Shown: one piece after another, positions 19,284-27,165 of the stretch | Layout of the letters: each line of letters opens with the position of its first letter | Numbering within the stretch: position 1 is the stretch's first letter | NCBI RefSeq assembly: GCF_014251755.1 | Contig: NZ_CP059200.1 | Span: 164,286-228,285, forward strand | Direction of reading: 5' to 3' | DNA: 64,000 bases | From: Blattabacterium cuenoti | Lineage (GTDB): Bacteria > Bacteroidota > Bacteroidia > Flavobacteriales > Blattabacteriaceae | The notes under the pieces: model-generated | Told to the model about the DNA's origin: nothing | Databases searched by the model: none | What the model saw: the letters and a program-made list of their open reading frames with translations, nothing else | Translations under genes and position numbers: made by a program

Positions 19284-20387
19284 ATGAAAGTGTTTGTTAG
19301 AGACATCGCTTATATATTGGAAAATCTAGCTCCTCTAGAATATGCAGAGTCTTATGATAACGTTGGATTAATAGTAGGATCATTTCATAAAGAAGTAAAA
19401 AAGGTATTGATCACTTTAGATCTCACTGAAGAGGTTTTTTATGAATCTATAAAAAAGAAATGCGATTTGATAATTTCTTTTCATCCTATCATTTTTAAAT
19501 CTATTAAGAATATAACTGGAAAAACATTTTCAGAAAGAGTCATAATTCATGCGTTAAAAAATGATATATCTATTTATGTCATTCACACAAATTTAGATGT
19601 AGTATGGAAAGGTACTTCTTCTTATATATCCAAATTATTACAAATTAACAGAGAAAAAGTTCTTATTTCAAAAAAAAAAACTATAAAAAAATTAATAACT
19701 TATGTTCCAATTAATTATGCTGAAAAAGTAAGAAATGCTTTATTTGAAGCAGGAGCTGGAAATATTTCTAATTACAGTCATTGTAGTTATAATTTTGACG
19801 GATATGGAAGTTATATGGGGAATAAAAAAACCAAACCTTTTATTGGAAAAAAAGAAATTTTTCATATAGAAAAGGAAACTTGTATTGGTGTTATTTTTCC
19901 TAATTATAAATTAGATATCATAAAAAAGACGCTATTTCAAAATCATCCTTATGAAGAAATAGCTTACGAAATTTACAACCTTGAAAATATTAATCCTTAT
20001 ATAGGAATAGGTTTTATAGGAACCCTTATAAAAAACATGAATGAACATGATTTTCTTTCTTTTCTAAAAGAAAAAATGAATCTTTCTTGTATTCGACATT
20101 CTAATTTTATAGAAAAAAAAATTCAAAAAGTTGCTATGATTCCAGGTTCAGGACGTTTCGGAATCGAATCTGCTGTAAAAGAAAAAGCGGATGTTTTTAT
20201 TTCCTCTGATTTTAAATATCATGATTTTTTGAAATGTGAAAAAAAAATATTAATTGTGGATATAGGACATTATGAATCTGAAAAATTTATTAAAAATTTA
20301 CTGAAATCTTTTTTATATCAAAATTTTACTTCTATTTCTGTTTTTGAATCAGAAGTTCATACTAATCCAGTTAAATATTTTTATTAA
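19284..20387 (+). CDS. Nif3/YqfO-like dinuclear metal protein with PII-like insert
   Basis: A Nif3-family hexameric metal protein of uncertain biochemical role, sometimes annotated GTP cyclohydrolase I type 2. The start is set at ATG 19284 (MKVFVRDIAYILENLAP). The 367 residues have metal ligands in FHPIIF, HTNLD and the C-terminal DIGHYESE, and a central CutA1/PII-like insertion ending NHPYEEIAYE, typical of the long YqfO form. It is followed two bases later by a coiled-coil gene, a pairing I associate with Bacteroidetes. An 11-A run lies at 19670-19680. Confidence 0.9.
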   Translation: MKVFVRDIAYILENLAPLEYAESYDNVGLIVGSFHKEVKKVLITLDLTEEVFYESIKKKCDLIISFHPIIFKSIKNITGKTFSERVIIHALKNDISIYVIHTNLDVVWKGTSSYISKLLQINREKVLISKKKTIKKLITYVPINYAEKVRNALFEAGAGNISNYSHCSYNFDGYGSYMGNKKTKPFIGKKEIFHIEKETCIGVIFPNYKLDIIKKTLFQNHPYEEIAYEIYNLENINPYIGIGFIGTLIKNMNEHDFLSFLKEKMNLSCIRHSNFIEKKIQKVAMIPGSGRFGIESAVKEKADVFISSDFKYHDFLKCEKKILIVDIGHYESEKFIKNLLKSFLYQNFTSISVFESEVHTNPVKYFY

Positions 20388-20389
20388 TT

Positions 20390-21184
20390 ATGAGATATAA
20401 TAAAAAACAAGAAGCCGTCACTGTAGTAGATAAATTGAGAGTATTGTATAATCTTCAATTAATAGATTCTCGTATGGATGAAATACGAAAGTTCCGTATA
20501 AATATTCCTATGGAGATAAAAAGTTTAGAAGAAGAACTAGACGAAATGAAAAAAAAATTAAAATATTTTGATGAAGATATTTTTTCTATAAAAGAAAATA
20601 TAAATAAACAAAATAAAAATATTAAATCATCAGATATGTTGATCAGTAAATATGAAAAACAAAAAGATCATATCAAAAATCATAAAGAATTATATTCTAT
20701 AGATAAAGAAATTGATTATCAAAAATTAGAAATCCAATTATCTAAAAAAAAAATTAAGGAATTGAATATTCAAATTCATAAAAAAAAGGAAATTTTAAAA
20801 GAAAAAGAAGAAATGTTAGAAAATAAAAAAAAACATCTTTTTCACAAAAAAAAAGAATTGAATAATATTCTTATAGAAAATGAGAAAGAAGAACAAATTC
20901 TATTAGAAAAATTTTCATGTTTTTCTAAAAAGGTAGATAATGATTTATTGAAAACTTATCAAAAAATCAGAAACAGAGTAAAAAATGGGATAGCTATTGC
21001 TCCAGTACAAAGAGGTGCTCCTTTGGGTTCTTATCTTGCAATAACACCTCAAAAATATTCTGAACTAATACAACGTAATAAACTCTTAATAGATGAACAT
21101 AGTGGAAGAATATTAATAGATGCGGAATTGGCTGAGGAAGAAAAGAAAAAATTTTTTGTTTTTTGTTATAAAAAAAAATCATAG
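20390..21184 (+). CDS. coiled-coil protein of the zinc-ribbon (zf-RING_7) family, cysteines lost
   Basis: 264 residues. Residues 35-185 are almost continuously Lys/Glu-rich heptads, predicted to form a long coiled coil; the C-terminal part contains GIAIAPVQRGAPLGSY and DEHSGRILIDAEL. In relatives the latter two stretches carry CGGC and CxxCGR zinc ligands; here both are cysteine-free. Function is unknown in the family. It is coupled to the Nif3 gene (two-base gap) and to the thioredoxin-like gene (three-base gap). Confidence 0.8.
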   Translation: MRYNKKQEAVTVVDKLRVLYNLQLIDSRMDEIRKFRINIPMEIKSLEEELDEMKKKLKYFDEDIFSIKENINKQNKNIKSSDMLISKYEKQKDHIKNHKELYSIDKEIDYQKLEIQLSKKKIKELNIQIHKKKEILKEKEEMLENKKKHLFHKKKELNNILIENEKEEQILLEKFSCFSKKVDNDLLKTYQKIRNRVKNGIAIAPVQRGAPLGSYLAITPQKYSELIQRNKLLIDEHSGRILIDAELAEEEKKKFFVFCYKKKS

Positions 21185-21187
21185 ATC

Positions 21188-21745
21188 ATGGTACAAACTT
21201 ATTCTTCTAGTGAAATTAAAATTCAAATTAAAGATTTTGAATTATTAGAAGTTTCTTCAGGAAAAAAGAAGTTTTTGAAATCTTTTTTTTCGAATCAAGC
21301 AACTGTAATCATGTTTATTTGTAACCACTGTCCGTATGTTAAACATATTAATGCGGAATTAATTCGTTTAGCTAATGATTTTATTCCAAAAATGATTTCA
21401 TTTTTAGCTATAAATTCTAATGATGCAAAAAAGTATCCAGAAGATTCTCCAGAAAATATGAAAAAAGTATGTTATAAATTAGGTTATCCTTTTCCTTATT
21501 TTTTTGATGAAACACAGGAAGTAGCAAAATATTATTTTGCAAAATGTACTCCTGAATTTTTTATATTTTCCGGAAATGGGATTTTATGTTATCACGGACA
21601 ATTAGATGATTCTAGACCTGGAAATAATGTTCCTGTTACAGGTAATGATGTAAGAAATGTATTGAAAAATATTTTAAAAGGAAAAAAAATACTATATCCA
21701 ATAGTAAAATTGAGTTACGGATGTAATATTAAATGGAAAGTATAA
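21188..21745 (+). CDS. thioredoxin-like redoxin (AhpC/TSA fold)
   Basis: 185 residues with a thioredoxin fold. An active-site CxxC lies at Cys45 and Cys48 (CNHCPYV), the DETQEVAKYY and TPEFFIF cis-Pro region follows, and another cysteine is near the C-terminus (Cys181). This matches the flavobacterial thioredoxin family protein group annotated as peroxiredoxin-like; substrate unknown. No signal peptide, so cytosolic. Its 3' end overlaps nrnA by 17 bases, tail to tail. Confidence 0.85.
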   Translation: MVQTYSSSEIKIQIKDFELLEVSSGKKKFLKSFFSNQATVIMFICNHCPYVKHINAELIRLANDFIPKMISFLAINSNDAKKYPEDSPENMKKVCYKLGYPFPYFFDETQEVAKYYFAKCTPEFFIFSGNGILCYHGQLDDSRPGNNVPVTGNDVRNVLKNILKGKKILYPIVKLSYGCNIKWKV

Positions 21746-22736
21746 GAGGTTTATAATAATAGGGAATAATATTTAAAAAATATTTGATAGATTCAGACAA
21801 ACTTTTTTCCGATATTCCTCCTGCTGCATTTCTGTGTCCTCCTCCTCTAAAATGTTTTCTTGCAAACATATTTACATCAAAATTTCCTTTCGAACGAAAG
21901 GAAATTTTGATAGGGAATTTTTCTTTTTCTTCAAAAAAGAAGACGGAAAAAACAATGTTTTTAATACCTAATCCATAGGTAATAATTCCTTCTGTATCTC
22001 CTTGTTTATATGAATCAGAATTGATATCCGAAGCTCTTATGCTGGTATAAGCTGTTCTATATTTATTAATAATTTTCAATTTTTTTAAGGCTTTAGATAA
22101 TAATTTTAATCTATTTTCATTGTATTTTTCTTGTAAATGATTATAAATGGAATTGATATCAATTCCATTCTCTATTAATTTTCCTGCAATAAAATGAGTT
22201 TCTGAAGTAATAGAAGGAAAACGAAAAAAACCTGTATCAGTCATTAATCCTGCATATAAACACGTAGCTATTTCTTTGTCTATTTTATCTAAATTATTCA
22301 TGTCTGATATAAATCGAAAAACTAAAATACTGGTAGCTGCTACTGTAGGGTCTGAAAACATAAAATCAAAACAAAATGGAAAAGGATGATGATCAATTAG
22401 TATTGTTTTTGCTTTCGAACACGAAAAAAGATTTTTAATCTTATTAATTCTTGAAAAATTATTAAAATCTATAAAAAAAATGTAATCAGAATTTACAATC
22501 TTTTTTTTTACTAAAGATTGTGTATGTTTTGAATATACAAGAATGTCCTCAGTTCCAGGAAGCCATTGAAAAGATTCAGGATATTCTGTTGGAGAGATTA
22601 AATCTACATCATGCTTTAATTTTCTAAAATAAAATAAAAGAGCTAAAGAAGATCCTAAAGCATCTCCATCTGGATTATTGTGAGGAATTAATATAATTTT
22701 TTTTTTATTGATTCCATTTATGTTAGAAAACAACAT
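21729..22736 (-). CDS. nrnA: DHH-family oligoribonuclease / pAp phosphatase
   Basis: Degrades nanoRNA and converts pAp to AMP. The 335 residues have the DHH-domain motifs HNNPDGDALGSS (19-30), FIDFNNFSR, LIDHHPF and a DHHA1 domain ending in GGGHRNAAGG. Length and motif order match NrnA. Two coding-sequence palindromes are notable: 17-bp arms at 21876-21911 and a 24-base perfect palindrome at 22146-22169. First downstream partner of the cca-tsaC-dapD run on this strand. Confidence 0.92.
   Translation of the reverse strand: MLFSNINGINKKKIILIPHNNPDGDALGSSLALLFYFRKLKHDVDLISPTEYPESFQWLPGTEDILVYSKHTQSLVKKKIVNSDYIFFIDFNNFSRINKIKNLFSCSKAKTILIDHHPFPFCFDFMFSDPTVAATSILVFRFISDMNNLDKIDKEIATCLYAGLMTDTGFFRFPSITSETHFIAGKLIENGIDINSIYNHLQEKYNENRLKLLSKALKKLKIINKYRTAYTSIRASDINSDSYKQGDTEGIITYGLGIKNIVFSVFFFEEKEKFPIKISFRSKGNFDVNMFARKHFRGGGHRNAAGGISEKSLSESIKYFLNIIPYYYKPLILSI
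21876..21911. repeat. 17-bp perfect inverted repeat, 2-base loop, inside nrnA
   Basis: Arms 21876-21892 and 21895-21911 are exact reverse complements around the bases aa. The repeat encodes the SFRSKGNF stretch of NrnA. It has no T-tract beyond it and lies far from the gene end, so it does not look like a terminator. Confidence 0.95.
22146..22169. repeat. 24-base perfect palindrome inside nrnA
   Basis: The 12-base half aatggaattgat is followed directly by its reverse complement. It encodes NGIDINSI in NrnA. Second long palindrome within the same gene. Confidence 0.95.
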
Positions 22737-22741
22737 ACATA

Positions 22742-24160
22742 TTATTTTTTTTTTAAACCCAATTCTTTTCCTTTTTTTAACATAATAAAATAAGCAGAAT
22801 GAAAATTATTAGATATTTTTCCTTCCAAAATAGAATCTTTAACAAAATTTTTTATAATTCCTATTTCCTTACATGGATCAATTTTAAAAGCCTTCATTAT
22901 ATCATTTCCTGATATAGGAGATTTCCAATTTTGAATCCTATCTTTTTCTTCTAATCTTCTAATTCTTTCCATTAGAATATCAATATTTTTTTGATATTGA
23001 TTTTTTTTTTCTATATTATTCGTAGTAATATCAGCGATACATAACTTCATTAAATCTTCTAAATCGTTTCCTATCTCAAATAATAATCTACGTATAGCAG
23101 AATCACTAGTATTATTTCCTATTAACGAAATAGGTCTATAACTATGCTGAATGATTTTTTGAACATATTTCATAGAAGAACCTTTTGGTAGCTTTAAACG
23201 TTGGAATATATTTGGAACCATCTTAGATCCTACAAATTCGTGAGCATGGAAAGACCATCCTATTTTAGGAAAAAATTTTTTGGTATAAGTCTTTCCTATA
23301 TCATGAAGTAATGCAACCCATCTTAACCAAATAGAATTATTTTTTTCTTTACTAATATTATCTACTACTTGCAAAGTATGATAAAAATTATCTTTGTGTT
23401 TATATCCATTTTTTTCTTCTATTCCTTTCAACGAAACTAATTCCGGTAATATAATTGATAATAATCCAGATTTATATAATAAAAGCAATCCTATAGAAGG
23501 CTTTTTAGATAGTAAAATTTTGTGAAATTCTTCTACAATTCTTTCTGTAGAAACAATATTGATTCTATTTTTATTTTTTTGAATTGATTGAAATGAATTT
23601 TTTTCAATTTTAAACTGTAATTGAGTAGAAAATCGTATAGCTCGCATCATTCGCAGTGGATCATCCGAATAAGTAATATTGGCATCTGATGGAGTTTTTA
23701 ATATTTTTTTTTTTAAATCTGATAATCCTCCAAATGGATCTATCAATTTTCCATAATTATTACGGTTTAAACTAATAGCTAAAGTATTAATTGTAAAATC
23801 TCTTCTATTTTGATCATCTTGTAAGGATCCCAACTGAATAATTGGTTTTCTACTAGAAAAAAAATAAGATTCTTTTCTTGATCCTACAAATTCTATTTTT
23901 TGATTATCATATTCTAACATAGCTGTCCCAAAACGTTTAAATATTCTGATTATCGGAGAAGGAATAAGATATTTAGAAACTTCTTCAGCTAATTTTACTC
24001 CTTCTCCGATAGTTAAAATATCTAAATCCTTTGATTCTATTTTTCCTATCAAAACATCTCGAACATAACCTCCTATTACATAACTTTTTTGTTTTATTCT
24101 TTGAGAAGAAATACTTATAATGCGAAATATTTGTTGATGAACAACAGATGATAAATTCAT
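22742..24160 (-). CDS. cca: CCA-adding tRNA nucleotidyltransferase with HD domain
   Basis: Adds CCA to tRNA 3' ends. The 472 residues show the class II nucleotidyltransferase GGYVRDVLIG with the catalytic DLDI a little later, then RRDFTINTLA, DPLRMMRAIRF and an HD phosphohydrolase segment ALLHDIGKT. The tRNA-Lys gene in this window lacks an encoded CCA, so this function is needed. A 13-bp inverted repeat with a 35-base spacer lies at 23951-24011. It ends two bases before tsaC begins upstream of it in reading order. Confidence 0.93.
   Translation of the reverse strand: MNLSSVVHQQIFRIISISSQRIKQKSYVIGGYVRDVLIGKIESKDLDILTIGEGVKLAEEVSKYLIPSPIIRIFKRFGTAMLEYDNQKIEFVGSRKESYFFSSRKPIIQLGSLQDDQNRRDFTINTLAISLNRNNYGKLIDPFGGLSDLKKKILKTPSDANITYSDDPLRMMRAIRFSTQLQFKIEKNSFQSIQKNKNRINIVSTERIVEEFHKILLSKKPSIGLLLLYKSGLLSIILPELVSLKGIEEKNGYKHKDNFYHTLQVVDNISKEKNNSIWLRWVALLHDIGKTYTKKFFPKIGWSFHAHEFVGSKMVPNIFQRLKLPKGSSMKYVQKIIQHSYRPISLIGNNTSDSAIRRLLFEIGNDLEDLMKLCIADITTNNIEKKNQYQKNIDILMERIRRLEEKDRIQNWKSPISGNDIMKAFKIDPCKEIGIIKNFVKDSILEGKISNNFHSAYFIMLKKGKELGLKKK
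23951..24011. repeat. 13-bp inverted repeat with 35-base spacer inside cca
   Basis: Arms 23951-23963 and 23999-24011 match perfectly (tatcggagaagga and its complement) and are GC-richer than their surroundings. They encode IGEG and PSPI in the nucleotidyltransferase. Confidence 0.9.
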
Positions 24161-24161
24161 A

Positions 24162-24752
24162 TCAGTCTCGTAATATTTTGACCTGATCAGATACTATTTT
24201 TATAATAGAAGAACTCCTATACCTATAGGGCCCTTTTTCTTCTCTACGGAAATTTACAACATAATCTGTTTTATTTAAAATAAAAGGATTAATTTCAGAA
24301 AAAGATTTGGGAGTAACAAATCCAGACAAATTAGCAGAAGTAGAAATTATGGGTCTATCCAAATTTTGGATTAAACAAATACAAAATGGGTCATGTGTTA
24401 AACGAACAGCTAAAGTATTATCTTTTCTAAAAAAATTAGATGCTATTTTTTTAGTATTTTCATATACTATAGTGATAGGTTTTTCTTTTTTAAGAAAATT
24501 GTCTAAAATTATTTTTTTAGTAAAATGAGGAATTTCTCCTACTAATTGATGCAAACGATCCATACTTTCTACTAAAACAATCATAGATTTGTAAAGATTT
24601 CTATTCTTGATTTCACATATTTTTTTTATAGCTTGTAAGTTAAATGCATCACATCCCAATCCCCATACAGTATCTGTAGGATACAACAAATTTTTTCCTT
24701 TTTTTAATATATCTACACTTCTTTCTATTTCTTCTACTACGTAAAAAGACAT
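24162..24752 (-). CDS. tsaC: threonylcarbamoyl-AMP synthase
   Basis: Makes threonylcarbamoyl-AMP from threonine, bicarbonate and ATP for the t6A37 modification of ANN-decoding tRNAs. The 196 residues carry YPTDTVWGLG (20-29), KxR-type residues (IKNRNLYKSMIVL), and STSANLSG near residue 140, all standard for the YrdC/Sua5 fold. It is the single-domain form. Directly follows dapD with no gap on the same strand. TsaB, TsaD and TsaE would be needed from elsewhere. Confidence 0.94.
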   Translation of the reverse strand: MSFYVVEEIERSVDILKKGKNLLYPTDTVWGLGCDAFNLQAIKKICEIKNRNLYKSMIVLVESMDRLHQLVGEIPHFTKKIILDNFLKKEKPITIVYENTKKIASNFFRKDNTLAVRLTHDPFCICLIQNLDRPIISTSANLSGFVTPKSFSEINPFILNKTDYVVNFRREEKGPYRYRSSSIIKIVSDQVKILRD

Positions 24753-25574
24753 TTAAATTGATAAATTATGAGTTCTCAATGCATCATTTAAAGATATTTT
24801 TTTGTCTGTGCTTTCTTTCCTTTTTCCTATAATCATAGCACATGGAACATGATATATTCCTGAAGGGAATTTTTTTGGATAAGTTCCTGGTATGACAACA
24901 GAATATTTTGGAACTATACCCTTAATTTCAATAGGTTTTTCATTAGTTACATCAAAAATTTTAGTAGAGGCTGTAATAACGACATTTGCTCCTAAAACAG
25001 AACCTTCTTTTATTAAAACTCCTTCTACTAAAATACATCTAGATCCAATAAAAACATTATCCTCAATAATAACTGGATGAGACTGTAAAGGTTCTAAAAC
25101 GCCTCCTATTCCTACTCCTCCACTTACATGAACACGTTCTCCTATTTGAGCGCAACTTCCCACTGTTGCCCATGTATCTATCATAGTATTTTTTCCTATA
25201 TATGCTCCTATATTTATATAAGAAGGCATAAGAATGACTCCAGGTGATATATATGAACCATAACGTGTTATAGCATGAGGGACCACACGAACTCCTTTTT
25301 CTTTAAATTTATTTTTAATAGGAATTTTATCATAAAACTCTAATGGACCTAATTTTATTGTATTCATTTTTTGAACAGAAAAATACATAATAATAGATTT
25401 TTTAATCCATTCATTAACTATCCATTTTCCATTTAAATAATTTGATACTCTAATTGAACCTGTTTCTAAATATTCAATAACCTGAAAAATTACATTTTTT
25501 ATATGTTCATCAGTGGACCATACACTATTTTTCTTATTCCAAGCTTTTTCTATTTCTAATTTTAGTCTATTCAT
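24753..25574 (-). CDS. dapD: tetrahydrodipicolinate N-succinyltransferase
   Basis: Succinylates tetrahydrodipicolinate in the lysine/diaminopimelate pathway. The 273 residues match the E. coli length. They include the left-handed beta-helix with hexapeptide repeats (GAYIGKNTMIDTWATVGSCAQIG, shown in part by MIDTWATVG and GGVGIGGVLEPLQ), typical of DapD. Peptidoglycan and lysine synthesis both use the product. Its start abuts the divergent gap with ruvX, where a TACTTTTG element is seen. Confidence 0.96.
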   Translation of the reverse strand: MNRLKLEIEKAWNKKNSVWSTDEHIKNVIFQVIEYLETGSIRVSNYLNGKWIVNEWIKKSIIMYFSVQKMNTIKLGPLEFYDKIPIKNKFKEKGVRVVPHAITRYGSYISPGVILMPSYINIGAYIGKNTMIDTWATVGSCAQIGERVHVSGGVGIGGVLEPLQSHPVIIEDNVFIGSRCILVEGVLIKEGSVLGANVVITASTKIFDVTNEKPIEIKGIVPKYSVVIPGTYPKKFPSGIYHVPCAMIIGKRKESTDKKISLNDALRTHNLSI

Positions 25575-25607
25575 TTTTTATTTTATATTGTTGGATAACA
25601 AATAAAA

Positions 25608-25615
25608 CAAAAGTA
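25608..25615 (-). promoter_or_regulatory. candidate -7 element TACTTTTG upstream of dapD
   Basis: Minus-strand match to TAnnTTTG in the dapD/ruvX divergent gap, about 35 bases before the dapD start. Nineteen bases further upstream is TTGT, a near match to TTTG. It could drive dapD-tsaC-cca-nrnA as one unit. Confidence 0.4.
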
Positions 25616-25649
25616 GCAAAAATAAAATAAGATCACAAGTATTTTGATA

Positions 25650-26075
25650 ATGTCAAAAATATTAGGAATAGATTATGGAAAAATTATGACGGGATTGTCT
25701 ATAACAGATGCAAAAAAAATATTTGCATTTGGACTAGATTCTGTTCCTACCAAAAATCTAATGAATTTTTTAGAATCTTTTTTAGTTTGTGAAAAAATAG
25801 AAAAAATCGTTGTAGGATTGCCAAAAAAATTGAATAATCAAAAAGAGGTTTTAATAGAAACAGAAATTCAAAAATTTATCAAAAAATTTCACATAAAATA
25901 TCCTAAGATCATTATAAAAAGATTAGATGAACGTTTTACATCTAAAATAGCTTTTGCTACTATGATAAAATTGGGTTTGAAAAAAAAAAAAAGGAGAAAA
26001 AAAGGAATTTTAAATCAAATTAGTGCCACTATAATTTTACAGTCTTATCTTACAAAAAAAGATAAAAATTCATGA
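25650..26075 (+). CDS. ruvX: RuvX/YqgF-family Holliday junction resolvase-like protein
   Basis: RNase H-fold protein linked to 16S rRNA 5'-end processing and junction resolution. The start is ATG 25650 rather than TTG 25644, giving 141 residues that begin MSKILGIDYG. The first acidic residue (Asp8) and the Glu of DERFTS are present. The third usual Asp, just before the ISATIILQSYL helix, reads Asn in this copy (ILNQISA). The codons before it include a 13-A run (25980-25992) coding for Lys residues. Probably real but perhaps weakened. Confidence 0.85.
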   Translation: MSKILGIDYGKIMTGLSITDAKKIFAFGLDSVPTKNLMNFLESFLVCEKIEKIVVGLPKKLNNQKEVLIETEIQKFIKKFHIKYPKIIIKRLDERFTSKIAFATMIKLGLKKKKRRKKGILNQISATIILQSYLTKKDKNS

Positions 26076-26085
26076 ATTAATTCAT

Positions 26086-26619
26086 ATGATATTACCTATA
26101 GTTTTTTATGGAAATCCTATTTTAAGAAAAAAATGTTTGGACATAGATTTTTCTTCTTGTGACAGAAAAGAAAAAATCAATCAATTGATTCAAGATATGT
26201 TTGAAACAATACACAAAGCAAAAGGAATAGGATTGGCGGCACCCCAAGTAGGAAAAGATATTCGACTTTTTATAGTCAAGACACCTTGTTTAAATGGAGA
26301 AAATATAAGCAATTATAAGGAAGTTTTTATTAATGCAAAAATATTAAAAATTCATGGAAAAGAATGTAAATTTAATGAAGGATGCCTGAGTATTCCTGGA
26401 ATTATGGGGTACATTAAAAGAAAAACTCATGTTAAAATTGAATATTATGATCAAAATTGGAAAAAACAAAAAAAAACATTAACAGGCATATGTGCAAGAG
26501 TGATTTTACACGAATATGATCACATTGAAGGAAAACTTTTTATAGATTATTTTTCTTATAAAAAAAAGAAAATAATAGAAAAAAAATTGAGTCAATTATC
26601 CGAAAATAATTTATTTTGA
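26086..26619 (+). CDS. def: peptide deformylase
   Basis: Removes the formyl group from nascent proteins. All three motifs are present: GIGLAAPQVG (47-56), EGCLSIPG with metal-ligand Cys100, and HEYDH (142-146). The 177 residues end shortly after HEGKLF-type sequence; flavobacterial enzymes are usually near 190-200, so the C-terminal tail is short. The last residues SQLSENNLF are encoded by DNA that is the inverted copy of part of rplT, and the gene overlaps rplT by nine bases tail to tail. Confidence 0.95.
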   Translation: MILPIVFYGNPILRKKCLDIDFSSCDRKEKINQLIQDMFETIHKAKGIGLAAPQVGKDIRLFIVKTPCLNGENISNYKEVFINAKILKIHGKECKFNEGCLSIPGIMGYIKRKTHVKIEYYDQNWKKQKKTLTGICARVILHEYDHIEGKLFIDYFSYKKKKIIEKKLSQLSENNLF

Positions 26620-26723
26620 ATAAACATCATCTACCATTTTTTTGAAAACATCAGGATTATTCATAGATATATATGAAAGAATTTTTCTATTGATTTTAAT
26701 TTTTTTTTCGGATAATTGACTCA
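26588..26723. repeat. 19-bp perfect inverted repeat joining the 3' ends of def and rplT
   Basis: Arm 26588-26606 in def and arm 26705-26723 in rplT are exact reverse complements separated by 98 bases. Because the genes face each other, both arms encode the peptide SQLSE in their own protein. The stem could also form in read-through RNA of either strand. Confidence 0.93.
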
Positions 26724-26961
26724 CAAACTCAGAATAAGATTTTCCATACTGACGTATACTTGCATTGATACGTTGAATCCAAAGAGATCTAAAATTTCTT
26801 TTTTTGATTTTTCTTCCTGAAAAAGCATAAACAAAAGACTTTTCTACAGCATTTTTAGCAACTGTATAAACTTTACTTCTGGAACCATAAAAACCTCTGG
26901 ATGATTTCAGTATTTTTTTACGTTTTCTTCTAGAAGAAACCGCATTTGTAGATCTAGGCAT
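26611..26961 (-). CDS. rplT: 50S ribosomal protein L20
   Basis: Assembly protein of the large subunit. The 116 residues begin MPRSTNAVSSRRKRKKILKS and contain the conserved RSLWIQRINAS and NRKILSYIS segments. It is last in the classic thrS-infC-rpmI-rplT order. In E. coli, L20 represses its own operon by binding mRNA; whether that happens here cannot be seen. Confidence 0.98.
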   Translation of the reverse strand: MPRSTNAVSSRRKRKKILKSSRGFYGSRSKVYTVAKNAVEKSFVYAFSGRKIKKRNFRSLWIQRINASIRQYGKSYSEFVSQLSEKKIKINRKILSYISMNNPDVFKKMVDDVYSK

Positions 26962-26967
26962 AATTTT

Positions 26968-27156
26968 CTAAATTTGTGTTTTAATGTTTTTTTGATCGGA
27001 TTTTTTCAATAAAGTAAATAAAGAAAGATGACGTTTCCTTCTTTTAGATTTTTTAGTTAATAAATGATTCTTGAATGCACGTCTTCTTTTAAGATATCCA
27101 TTCGCTGTTTTTTTAAATCTTTTTTTTGATCCTGATTTTGTTTTTAATTTAGGCAT
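26968..27156 (-). CDS. rpmI: 50S ribosomal protein L35
   Basis: Small basic large-subunit protein of 62 residues, beginning [17 protein letters not shown] and rich in Lys and Arg; [11 protein letters not shown] is the family signature. It lies six bases before rplT and ten after infC in the usual order. Confidence 0.98.
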   Translation of the reverse strand: MPKLKTKSGSKKRFKKTANGYLKRRRAFKNHLLTKKSKRRKRHLSLFTLLKKSDQKNIKTQI

Positions 27157-27165
27157 AATAATACG

